Positions 1 to 6,015 of a stretch of DNA of 6,015 nucleotides are shown piece after piece. How positions within the stretch are numbered: the first letter of the stretch is position 1; the number at the start of each line of letters is the position of its first letter. This DNA is from Clostridiales bacterium. GTDB taxonomy: Bacteria; Bacillota; Clostridia; Clostridiales; Caloramatoraceae. Location: the NCBI GenBank assembly GCA_026416355.1, contig JAOAFH010000012.1, positions 1 through 6,015 on the forward strand, read 5' to 3'. A program made the position numbers and the translations under genes. A model generated the notes under the pieces. It ran no database searches, had not been told where the DNA came from, and saw nothing but the letters and a program-made list of their open reading frames with translations.

Positions 1-2028
1 TCCATTTAATTTATCTATTTGATCAATATATTTTAAATTTCCTTCACTATCTAAAACTCTCATTGTAATTGTTTGTTCTTTGTTTGTAGTAATAGTTATT
101 TTATACTTACTTCCATTTTTATATACAGTAACCTTTAATGACTTATCTTGTGATTGTGCAGATGCAACAACCTTATATTCTTCTTGATTTTGATTACTAC
201 CACTTGAAGTACTTCCACCTGATGTTCCTCCTGTACTTCCACCACTTGAAGTACCTCCGCCTGATGTATTACCTGTATTTACATTTGCTGCTCCATCTCC
301 CTTTATATCCATCTTTCCATTTCCATCTATCTTTTCAACCTTAGAATTTTTATCAACTACAACTTCAATGTTCTTATCTGAACTTATTTTTGATACCTTG
401 GCATCAACCAGTTCTAATTTTGCTTCTTGACTAACTTCAAGATTTTTAACTTCACCACTTATTTTTACATCTGCCTTTGATTCAAGCTTTAAGTTTTCTA
501 CCTTTCCTTTAATTTCAACTTTCTTATCTGTCTTAATAATTAAATCAATTCCTATAGCTTCGTTAGCAATAACTTCTCCACTTTCTAATATTTCAACTGG
601 CTTTTCAAATTTACCTTTTAATTCTATCTTTGGAGATTTAACTAATACTTTACCAAGTGTTCCTTCTTGTACTTCTAATTTTAAGTTTGTAAAAACAACA
701 GTTTGTTCAATGTTTGTCTTATCACTTACAACAACTCTTAGATTTTCTGATGCATTAACCTCCATTTTTGAAGAACTTACATTCTTTAAATATATACTAT
801 TTTCTCCACCTGATAAAATGACAATCTTAGCTGCCTTAACTGTATCTAAAGTTGAAACTCCATTTTTCCCAGGGTTTACAAATAAGGTGCCTTTAACTTC
901 AATATTTTTTAATGTTACTTTATTTGCTTCTATGTAAAGGTTCTTATTTGCTATTGTATCCTTTAATACAACATTTTCACCTGAAACCTTTACATTATAT
1001 GTGCAATTATTTAATTTGTCATCTGTCTTAACGTCTGTATACTTAATTGTAGCCTTTTGTAATACATCCTCTGGAACTGCATCTGTCCCACCTAATGCAA
1101 TAGTTATAGAATCTATTTCTCCCTTTTCTTGAATAAATTTTACTATATCCTCATCAATAGTATTTGAAGCTAAAAACACATAAGAACCTGTAGTGGCTGC
1201 AAGTGGACTTGCTGAAAGAGCATCTGCAAATTCTTTCCCAATTTTACCTTGACCTATAGCGATATAAATTTTATTAAAATCTAATATATTTGAAAAATAT
1301 TTTGCTATTTCAAGATTTGTTTTAAACCTATCAGTTCCAGATATTCTTTCTGAATTATTAATTTTTAATTTGACATTATCTGAAATGGCATTAGGTCCAC
1401 CTATAATATATACCTTAGATTTTTTATTTTTATCTAGATATTGTTTTATTTTAATTGGTAGTGAATTTTTCTGTGTTAAAAGTATTGGCCAACCCATTTT
1501 TGCTGCAATAGGTGCAATAGAAAGTGCATCAGGGAAATCTTCTCCACTTGCAATAACTGCATTTTCGCCTTCTATTAATTTTGCAACTTCATATGAAGTA
1601 GAGTATCTATCCTGTCCCCATACTCTAGTAACTTCTAAGTTTAACCCCTTCAACTCTGATTCTACATTTAAAGATACAACTTTATCTCCACCTACTATAT
1701 ATGCCTTTTTTGCATTTAGTCTTTTAATTTCTTCCTTAATTTCACTTGGTACACTATTTTTATTTACTAAAAGAATTGGTGCATTGTATTTTTTAGCAAG
1801 AGGTGCGGCACACAGTGCATCTGGATAATCTTCTCCACTAGCTATAACTACATATTCTGACCTATTAAAACCATTTCTTGAAATTGCAGCGGATGTTTTA
1901 TATCTATCTACACCATAGTATCTTAAACTTTTACCACTTACAATTTCTGCTGCTCTAAAATTTGTATGTGGCAATAAACCAATTATTATTGAACTTGCTA
2001 AAAGACCTGCTACAAGCTTTTTATTCAT
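1..2028 (-). CDS. Cell wall-binding (CWB2) repeat surface protein with beta-solenoid-like stalk, 3' end off window
   Basis: This frame is open from the ATG at 2028 to the window edge (676 residues, no stop seen), so the C-terminus is missing. The start is supported by AGGGGG six bases upstream and by a signal peptide directly after it: MNKK, then a hydrophobic run to about residue 19, with likely cleavage near residues 26-27. Residues 37-326 hold three CWB2 repeats (Pfam PF04122 type), each with G-x-D-R-Y/F-x-T, a D/E-x-x-DALS-like motif and, in repeats 1 and 2, a PILL strand and a Y-I-V/I-GG turn. In clostridia such triplets bind wall polysaccharide non-covalently and anchor S-layer and surface proteins. 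Residues about 335-584 are rich in Val, Ile, Lys and Glu and look like stacked beta rungs; the motif GGENSIYLKN resembles a segment I recall from other Firmicute S-layer-type proteins. A Gly/Ser/Thr linker (585-616) leads to a further beta-rich domain. The role is probably structural or adhesive; no catalytic motif is seen. The family call is firm, the biological role unknown. Confidence 0.93.
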   Translation of the reverse strand, partial: MNKKLVAGLLASSIIIGLLPHTNFRAAEIVSGKSLRYYGVDRYKTSAAISRNGFNRSEYVVIASGEDYPDALCAAPLAKKYNAPILLVNKNSVPSEIKEEIKRLNAKKAYIVGGDKVVSLNVESELKGLNLEVTRVWGQDRYSTSYEVAKLIEGENAVIASGEDFPDALSIAPIAAKMGWPILLTQKNSLPIKIKQYLDKNKKSKVYIIGGPNAISDNVKLKINNSERISGTDRFKTNLEIAKYFSNILDFNKIYIAIGQGKIGKEFADALSASPLAATTGSYVFLASNTIDEDIVKFIQEKGEIDSITIALGGTDAVPEDVLQKATIKYTDVKTDDKLNNCTYNVKVSGENVVLKDTIANKNLYIEANKVTLKNIEVKGTLFVNPGKNGVSTLDTVKAAKIVILSGGENSIYLKNVSSSKMEVNASENLRVVVSDKTNIEQTVVFTNLKLEVQEGTLGKVLVKSPKIELKGKFEKPVEILESGEVIANEAIGIDLIIKTDKKVEIKGKVENLKLESKADVKISGEVKNLEVSQEAKLELVDAKVSKISSDKNIEVVVDKNSKVEKIDGNGKMDIKGDGAANVNTGNTSGGGTSSGGSTGGTSGGSTSSGSNQNQEEYKVVASAQSQDKSLKVTVYKNGSKYKITITTNKEQTITMRVLDSEGNLKYIDQIDKLNG
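184..276 (-). other. Gly/Ser/Thr-rich flexible linker
   Basis: Residues 585-615 are made almost only of Gly, Ser, Thr, Asn and Gln, with alternating GG and TSSG-like runs. Such a segment is expected to be disordered and to separate the wall-bound part of the protein from the following C-terminal domain (residue 617 onward, VYKNGSKYKITITTNKEQ-like beta strands), of which only about 60 residues are in the window. Confidence 0.85.
199..267. repeat. Imperfect 27-nt direct repeat inside the linker coding region
   Basis: Positions 199-225 and 241-267 match at 25 of 27 bases. Both begin accacttgaagtac and end cctgatgt, and differ only at 213/255 (t/c) and 217/259 (a/g). The period is 42 nt, so gain or loss of a unit would keep the reading frame and change the linker by 14 residues. 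On the minus strand each copy encodes TSGG(S/G)TSSG. Confidence 0.85.
277..1026 (-). repeat. Beta-solenoid-like region with ~17-residue rungs
   Basis: Residues about 335-584 lack Pro-rich or helical character and alternate hydrophobic with charged residues. From residue 451 to 570 (nucleotides 319-678) the chain divides into seven consecutive units of 16-18 residues, starting at 451, 468, 486, 504, 521, 538 and 554. Most units start with an h-x-h pattern. The clearest pair is VEIKGKVENLKLESKAD (504-520) followed by VKISGEVKNLEVSQEAK (521-537). This spacing suits one turn of a beta-helix per unit. The fold is inferred from periodicity only; a stack of small beta-sandwich domains is the alternative. 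Confidence 0.6.
1051..1920 (-). repeat. Three tandem CWB2 cell-wall-binding repeats (protein level)
   Basis: The repeats cover residues about 37-126 (1651-1920), 134-222 (1363-1629) and 228-326 (1051-1347). Each begins with the signature G-V/Q/T-D-R-Y/F-K/S-T. Repeats 1 and 2 share ASGEDYPDAL / ASGEDFPDAL, then APLA / APIA, PILL and a glycine pair near the end (YIVGG / YIIGG). Repeat 3 is more divergent: it has GQGKIGKEFADALSASPLA, and a YVFLAS strand replaces PILL. Three repeats is the usual number for a complete clostridial CWB2 module, so the anchoring unit appears whole. Confidence 0.92.
1948..2028 (-). other. Signal peptide of the CWB2 protein
   Basis: Residues 1-27 show a short basic N-region (MNKK), a hydrophobic core (residues 5-19, rich in Leu, Ile, Ala and Gly) and a polar C-region that includes Pro20 and ends NFRAAE. 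Cleavage after Ala26 or Ala27 is plausible. There is no lipobox Cys, so Sec export with signal peptidase I processing is inferred. The exact cleavage site is uncertain. Confidence 0.8.
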
Positions 2029-2034
2029 TTAAAT

Positions 2035-2043
2035 CCCCCTCTC
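2035..2043 (-). promoter_or_regulatory. Ribosome binding site of the CWB2 gene
   Basis: On the minus strand the sequence is GAGAGGGGG, followed by ATTTAA and then ATG. The core AGGGGG lies six bases before the start codon, a strong G-rich Shine-Dalgarno site at good spacing. It fixes the ATG at 2028 as the start. Confidence 0.88.
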
Positions 2044-2061
2044 AAATACCATTATAGATTA

Positions 2062-2090
2062 ATTATAGCACAAATGTATATTTTATACAA
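2062..2090 (-). promoter_or_regulatory. Predicted sigma-A-type promoter of the CWB2 gene
   Basis: Read on the minus strand, a perfect -10 TATAAT lies at 2062-2067, preceded by TGC at 2068-2070, which makes an extended -10 element (TGnTATAAT). Exactly 17 bases upstream, TTGTAT at 2085-2090 is a weak -35 (TTG conserved). Transcription would start near 2055, giving a leader of about 27 nt that ends with the strong ribosome binding site. The -35 sits in the distal arm of the preceding terminator. No operator is evident. Confidence 0.7.
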
Positions 2091-2120
2091 AACCCAGGAC
2101 AATTTCCTGGGTTTTGTATA
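2084..2120 (-). terminator. Rho-independent terminator after the protease gene
   Basis: A perfect 16-bp inverted repeat (2084-2099 and 2105-2120) surrounds a 5-nt loop. On the minus strand it starts seven bases after the protease stop codon. The stem core is CCCAGGA / TCCTGGG, flanked by AAAA upstream and TTTT downstream, with further T/A-rich sequence after the stem. The uridine run is short and part of it can pair in the stem, but position and shape fit an intrinsic terminator. The symmetry could also let it work on the plus strand. Confidence 0.85.
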
Positions 2121-2127
2121 GTTAATT

Positions 2128-5100
2128 TTACTTAACAATAAACTCAAATGATTTAGATAAAATCTTCATATTTTCTTCAAGTTCCCATATAAATGTCTTT
2201 ATTTTGTATCCCTTTGTGTTGCTACCTAATTTTAAATTAGCACCCATTTGAACTGTGTCATTTGGTTTAATAGTATACTTACCTGATACATACTGAACAA
2301 GCCTATTATGTTCATCAAATAATCCAACTATCAATGTTGCTACTCTTTCTGCTAATGTTACATTCTTAGCATTTACTCTTACTTTTGCATCTTGTCCAGC
2401 CTTAAACTCAACTTTGTCTTCTACGCTAAGTTCTATTGGATATATTAGCTTAACTTCATAGTTTACTACAGTTCCATCCTCTGCTGTAACTTTAATCTTT
2501 GCAATACCTGGAAGTGTCTGTGCTTGTGTTATTTCTACCTTTGCTTTGTTATCTTCAGCTTCTGCTGTAACAATATATTCTTTTTCCATCTCAACTTCAT
2601 ATACATATTCTCCATTTTTATTTAATTTTAATTCTTCACCATTTACATATATTGCTTTTAGATTTGCATTACTATTTCGTTCATCAAAAACATTTACTGT
2701 GAATCCTAGTTTATCTCCATTTGTAAATTCAACTTGTAATACATAATTTCCTCTATCTAGTTTCTTTAGATATTCTGATTTAACAAATAACTTGTTTTCC
2801 TTCAATTCATAGTTAGTATTTTCAACAACTATATTGTTTGTGCTATTGTTGTTTATTAAAACAACTTGTTTTATATTTCTATCATATTCATTTGGAATAT
2901 ATAATTCAACTTCTAAGTCCTTATCTGAAGTTCTATCGAAGCTCAAGAAATTATCTATTGATATAGGATAATTTATTCTGTTATATACATATATTACTTT
3001 TCCTGATGTATTTCCTGCAAAATCAACTACGTCAAGTCTTACAACGTTTAATCCTTCTTTTAGATTGATAGTATAGCTATATTCCTTTGAAACTCCTGTT
3101 GCAACTTCGTTTTCTTCAGTAAATACTTGATTGTTGTTTATATATACTCTGTATCCTAAGGTATTGTCTTGAGCCTTAAAATTAAGTTCTAATTTATCAT
3201 TTTCTACTACTACAATATCCTTTTTATAGTTTAATGTGTCAACACAAGGTGCAACTGTATCACAATATACTTTGTAGACATATTTATTAATATTGCCTGC
3301 CATATCTTCAATTTCAAAGAATATTCTGTTCAAACCTTCATTTAATACAATTTCTTTGTTAAATGCACCTTCAGCAATATCAACAGGGTCTCCATTAATC
3401 TTTAAACTCTTTAACTCTTCATTAATGAAACCAAATATTTTAACATTATTTTGGTTATAGAAAGGCGTACTAGATAGATTGTTTCCAAACTCATCATAAA
3501 CTGTTACTGTTGGGAAATCTTGATCAACATAAACGTTTATCATACCAATTCCCCAGGCACTTTTTTCATTTACTACATTTAGTCCAATTAAGTTGTAACC
3601 CTTTTCTAAGCCTGTAACTTTGAATTCTACTTCGCCATTTATATCTTTCTTTTCAATAGTCTTTATTACTTCATCATTTAACACAATTTCAACTTTATCG
3701 TAATTATACTCCTCTGAAACCTTAAACTTCAAATTATATTCTTTCTTATTTGTATTAAAATATAATGGACTTAAAACTTCTATAGGGAAGAAGCAAACAT
3801 TAAAGTTCCCTTCAAATAATATCTCATCATCCTTAATAATTTGATATTCATATTTTTCAACTTTAAAGCTATCTGTTGAAACTTCTATATTAAATGTACC
3901 ATCGTTAATTACATTAAATCTTCCATCTTCTACTTCCTCTAATGTTGCATCATCCTTTGCTATATTATGCTTTACCAATACATACATACCATCATATGCT
4001 TTGTTAGTCTCTATTTTTCCAACTATCTTTGCAGTCTTTGTGTTATAAACTACATTATCTTTTTCAACAAAAACATTAATTTCCTCTATCTTTTTCACAT
4101 TTAGTTTTACCTTTTTAACTGTTTGATTTCCTGCAAAATCAACAATCTTAAATTCAAATTCATTTTTACCTATCTTAACATCAACTGGTATATTGTACTT
4201 TTTAATTGAACCTTCTAATTTTTGTGATGCATTAACATCTACTAAGTCACCATTTAAATATAAAGTATATCCTGTTAAATTATCCTTAACTGTAAACTCT
4301 AAATTGTATTTTGTTGATGATTTTTCAATTACTTTGTCCTCAAGCCCTTCAAATTCTGGTGCCTTTGTATCTAATATAAATTTTTGTCCTACAGATGCAA
4401 AGCATTTGTTTTCTTTATCAAATAGTGCAACAGTTAATGAATATTGTCCATCCTCTAAATTCTCCTTAGTCAAATCAAGAATATTGTCTGTTAATTCTTT
4501 TTCTATTTTATTAGTATTACCTATTTTTTCTATAGTCATTAAAACTTTGCTTAAGAAATACTTTGCTGATGGACTTATTTCAAATTCAAATGGAGTTAAC
4601 CTATTTGTTACTTCATAACCTAAAGCTGGTTCAAATTGTGTCTCTAATGGTTTCTTAATAGTTATGAATTGATTATCCAATTTAACAATTTCCAAACCTA
4701 TATTTCCAGCAAAATCTAATGCTGCAACTGCAACCTCATTTATTCCTTGTGGAATGTAAACATCCTTTTCAATATTAAGTGCACTTATAAATTCTGGATT
4801 ATTATCATTTTCGCCTCTAATTATTAAATAGCCATAAATTCCAACGTTGTCTTTGCTTCCTTCAAAATTAAAGTTAAATACATTACCTTCTTTCTTTGTT
4901 GCATCAACTTTAACCTCTGGTGCTGTTAAATCAACTTTAACTGGCATTTCTACTTCTTGCCATTTTGCACCTTCATAATCAACTCGTGATTTAAATCTTA
5001 AATAGTACTGTCCTTCCTTTGCAACACTCTGATTACCCAAAACATCATATAGTGTTCCATCCCAAACCCAATTAGGATTCATATATGCTGGTGTATATTG

Positions 5101-6015
5101 AGTTCCAAGATTCTTTCTAATATTAACATCATATGATAGCTCTCTTAATACATTTTTATTTTCATCAAGTAATTCCACTCTAAATTCTTTAGCGTTTCTT
5201 AAGAAGGTTAAATTAGGTTGAACATTGTCAAATAATCCATCTCCATTTGGAGAAATTGAAATCATATCTGGTGAAACAATTGGCATCAATGTATTGAAAT
5301 CGAAACCTACATATCCTAAGTAATATCCATTCTTATCTGTCAAGCAAGCTACCCCGTAGTATGAATCATCTTCCCAAATTGGTGAATCAAGTACCCTAAC
5401 TTCGTCCCATTTTCCATAAAACCCTATAAATGGAATTGTCATAGCAGGAGTTTTATTTTCTTTTTCTTCTATCTTAATAAAGCCTTCTAAGAATATGTTT
5501 TGTGGAACAGTATTATCTACATTTAAAATTACCTTTACTTCTGCCTCTTCATTTCCCTTTACAGTTACTTCATTATTTTCAAATTGAAGACTTGCACCAT
5601 TAACCTTTGTTTCTTTAATATCTATAAACATACCCTTTATTATACTATTACTTAGTACACCAAATGGGTTTGAAAGTTTAAATGTTAATTCATCATTAGA
5701 AATATTTTTAATCTTTATTGTAAATTCCTTGTTTCCTGTAAAATCCTTTAATGCTATATTGGGTTTTCCATCACCATTTACTACATAAGCCTTTGCATTT
5801 ATAGCTTTATCTGTTTTAATTAGCCCTGCACCTTGTTTTCTTGGTGAATATGGAAGAGCATTAGTATCCATTAGCTGTTCTGCTGAATTTGAAAGAAGAA
5901 TTTTTGCTCTTTCAACAAGCACTCTTCCTGAAAGATTTGGATTGTTTTTCTTTAAAGCCTGTATAACAAGAGCTGCAGAACCTGAAGCATGTGGTGCTGC
6001 CATTGATGTACCACT
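2128..6015 (-). CDS. Large secreted subtilisin-family (S8) protease, lactocepin/C5a-peptidase-like; N-terminal part off window
   Basis: The frame is open from the right edge to TAA at 2128-2130: 1295 residues are visible and the start lies outside. Numbering the first visible residue 1, SGTSMAAPH (1-9) is the S8 catalytic-serine motif, with Ser4 as the nucleophile; QGAGLI (61-66) ends the protease core. Residues 78-204 resemble the Fn3-like domain that follows the catalytic domain in lactocepins and C5a peptidases, ending PFIGFYGKWDE. Residues 205-364 hold SPNGDG (255-260) and WVWDG (316-320), a layout also known from those proteases. Then come Ig-like modules (about 364-1014) with DFAGN or DMAGN at 434, 626, 904 and 998, a cadherin-like beta-sandwich (about 1115-1192), and a last domain with FIWELEENMK near 1275. 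The enzyme is expected to cleave proteins or peptides outside the cell; its substrate is unknown. No LPxTG motif, C-terminal membrane helix, SLH or CWB2 module is visible, so it is either secreted or anchored through the unseen part. The frame is intact throughout. Confidence 0.93.
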   Translation of the reverse strand, partial: SGTSMAAPHASGSAALVIQALKKNNPNLSGRVLVERAKILLSNSAEQLMDTNALPYSPRKQGAGLIKTDKAINAKAYVVNGDGKPNIALKDFTGNKEFTIKIKNISNDELTFKLSNPFGVLSNSIIKGMFIDIKETKVNGASLQFENNEVTVKGNEEAEVKVILNVDNTVPQNIFLEGFIKIEEKENKTPAMTIPFIGFYGKWDEVRVLDSPIWEDDSYYGVACLTDKNGYYLGYVGFDFNTLMPIVSPDMISISPNGDGLFDNVQPNLTFLRNAKEFRVELLDENKNVLRELSYDVNIRKNLGTQYTPAYMNPNWVWDGTLYDVLGNQSVAKEGQYYLRFKSRVDYEGAKWQEVEMPVKVDLTAPEVKVDATKKEGNVFNFNFEGSKDNVGIYGYLIIRGENDNNPEFISALNIEKDVYIPQGINEVAVAALDFAGNIGLEIVKLDNQFITIKKPLETQFEPALGYEVTNRLTPFEFEISPSAKYFLSKVLMTIEKIGNTNKIEKELTDNILDLTKENLEDGQYSLTVALFDKENKCFASVGQKFILDTKAPEFEGLEDKVIEKSSTKYNLEFTVKDNLTGYTLYLNGDLVDVNASQKLEGSIKKYNIPVDVKIGKNEFEFKIVDFAGNQTVKKVKLNVKKIEEINVFVEKDNVVYNTKTAKIVGKIETNKAYDGMYVLVKHNIAKDDATLEEVEDGRFNVINDGTFNIEVSTDSFKVEKYEYQIIKDDEILFEGNFNVCFFPIEVLSPLYFNTNKKEYNLKFKVSEEYNYDKVEIVLNDEVIKTIEKKDINGEVEFKVTGLEKGYNLIGLNVVNEKSAWGIGMINVYVDQDFPTVTVYDEFGNNLSSTPFYNQNNVKIFGFINEELKSLKINGDPVDIAEGAFNKEIVLNEGLNRIFFEIEDMAGNINKYVYKVYCDTVAPCVDTLNYKKDIVVVENDKLELNFKAQDNTLGYRVYINNNQVFTEENEVATGVSKEYSYTINLKEGLNVVRLDVVDFAGNTSGKVIYVYNRINYPISIDNFLSFDRTSDKDLEVELYIPNEYDRNIKQVVLINNNSTNNIVVENTNYELKENKLFVKSEYLKKLDRGNYVLQVEFTNGDKLGFTVNVFDERNSNANLKAIYVNGEELKLNKNGEYVYEVEMEKEYIVTAEAEDNKAKVEITQAQTLPGIAKIKVTAEDGTVVNYEVKLIYPIELSVEDKVEFKAGQDAKVRVNAKNVTLAERVATLIVGLFDEHNRLVQYVSGKYTIKPNDTVQMGANLKLGSNTKGYKIKTFIWELEENMKILSKSFEFIVK
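2131..2673 (-). other. C-terminal cadherin-like and clostridial surface-type domains of the protease
   Basis: Residues about 1115-1192 (ANLKAIYVNG start, EDGTVVNYEVKL end) match the layout of the cadherin-like beta-sandwich family (PF12733 type). Residues 1193-1295 form a final beta-sandwich with LIVGLFDEHNRLVQ, then KGYKIKTFIWELEENMK. I recall this last pattern (x-K-h-F-h-W-x-x-x-x-x-M-K-x-L) from the ends of many clostridial and paenibacillar secreted proteins, where its function is not clear to me. Both assignments rest on recall, not on a search. Confidence 0.6.
2974..4926 (-). repeat. Array of Ig-like beta-sandwich modules in the protease
   Basis: Visible residues about 364-1014 contain recurring module landmarks. 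An opening D-x-x-AP-like motif appears in DLTAPEV (363), DTKAPEF (549), a degenerate form DQDFPTV (831) and DTVAPCV (919). A closing V/L/E-D-F/M-A-G-N motif appears at 434, 626, 904 and 998, usually after a G-x-N-x-h-x-h-x-h-x-D strand such as GLNVVRLDVVDFAGN. This pattern is typical of bacterial Ig-like domains that serve as spacers or binding modules on surface enzymes. The stretch about 640-830 has the same beta character but lacks the DFAGN mark. Confidence 0.75.

Noticed and set aside
138..1828. Open frames on the plus strand at 138-344, 710-937 and 1370-1828
   Set aside because: They lie antisense to the CWB2 gene. Their proteins are low-complexity (Leu/Tyr/His- or Phe/Ser-rich), match no family I know, and the minus-strand frame is clearly coding.
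2051..2056. Second TATAAT on the minus strand as an alternative -10
   Set aside because: At 17-bp spacing the upstream hexamer is ATACAT, a poor -35, and TTGTGC is only 11 bases away. It has no TGn extension, unlike the site at 2062-2067.
2084..2120. 16-bp palindrome as an operator or recombination site
   Set aside because: Its place seven bases after a stop codon, GC core and flanking A/T tracts are explained by a terminator; no second copy was noticed in the window.
2511..2525. LPGIA in the protease as a sortase signal
   Set aside because: It is not LPxTG, lies over 120 residues from the C-terminus inside the cadherin-like domain, and is not followed by a hydrophobic segment and basic tail.
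2546..4618. Open frames on the plus strand at 2546-2746 and 4193-4618
   Set aside because: They lie antisense inside the protease gene and show Ser/Phe-rich shadow composition, with no ribosome binding site or family resemblance.
6001..6003. Met codon at 6003 as a possible start of the long frame
   Set aside because: It is the Met of the GTSM catalytic-serine motif, and the frame continues upstream to the window edge without a stop; the true start is outside.

Overview
The window is AT-rich and carries two large genes, both on the minus strand, read from the right edge to the left. Codon use is strongly A/T-ending, with many AGA and ATA codons. The Shine-Dalgarno site is strong and G-rich, and the protein families are those of low-GC Firmicutes. 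Together these suggest an anaerobic clostridial organism (class Clostridia). I cannot name a genus from the sequence alone.

Right part (2128-6015, minus): the C-terminal 1295 residues of a very large secreted subtilisin-family (S8) serine protease of the lactocepin / C5a-peptidase type. The window opens exactly on the catalytic-serine motif SGTSMAAPH, so the signal peptide, propeptide and the Asp and His catalytic motifs lie off the right edge. After the protease core come an Fn3-like domain, a domain with a SPNGDG motif, a long run of Ig-like modules marked by repeated D-F/M-A-G-N motifs, a cadherin-like beta-sandwich, and a C-terminal domain often seen in clostridial surface proteins. No LPxTG, membrane or wall-binding anchor is visible at the C-terminus.

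Junction (2029-2127): a 16-bp perfect hairpin terminator just after the protease stop codon, then a good promoter (extended -10, TGCTATAAT) whose -35 lies in the terminator's distal arm, then a strong ribosome binding site. The second gene is therefore probably its own transcription unit.

Left part (1-2028, minus): the first 676 residues of a secreted cell-wall-binding protein. It has a signal peptide, three CWB2 repeats, a beta-solenoid-like region with about 17-residue periodicity, a Gly/Ser/Thr linker and the start of another beta domain. Its stop codon is off the left edge.

Both products should act outside the cell: the first as a large surface or secreted protease, the second as a non-covalently wall-anchored surface protein. 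A functional link between them is only an inference from adjacency. I see no RNA gene, mobile element, CRISPR array or unmistakably new system. The most interesting items are the protein architectures and the compact terminator/promoter overlap.
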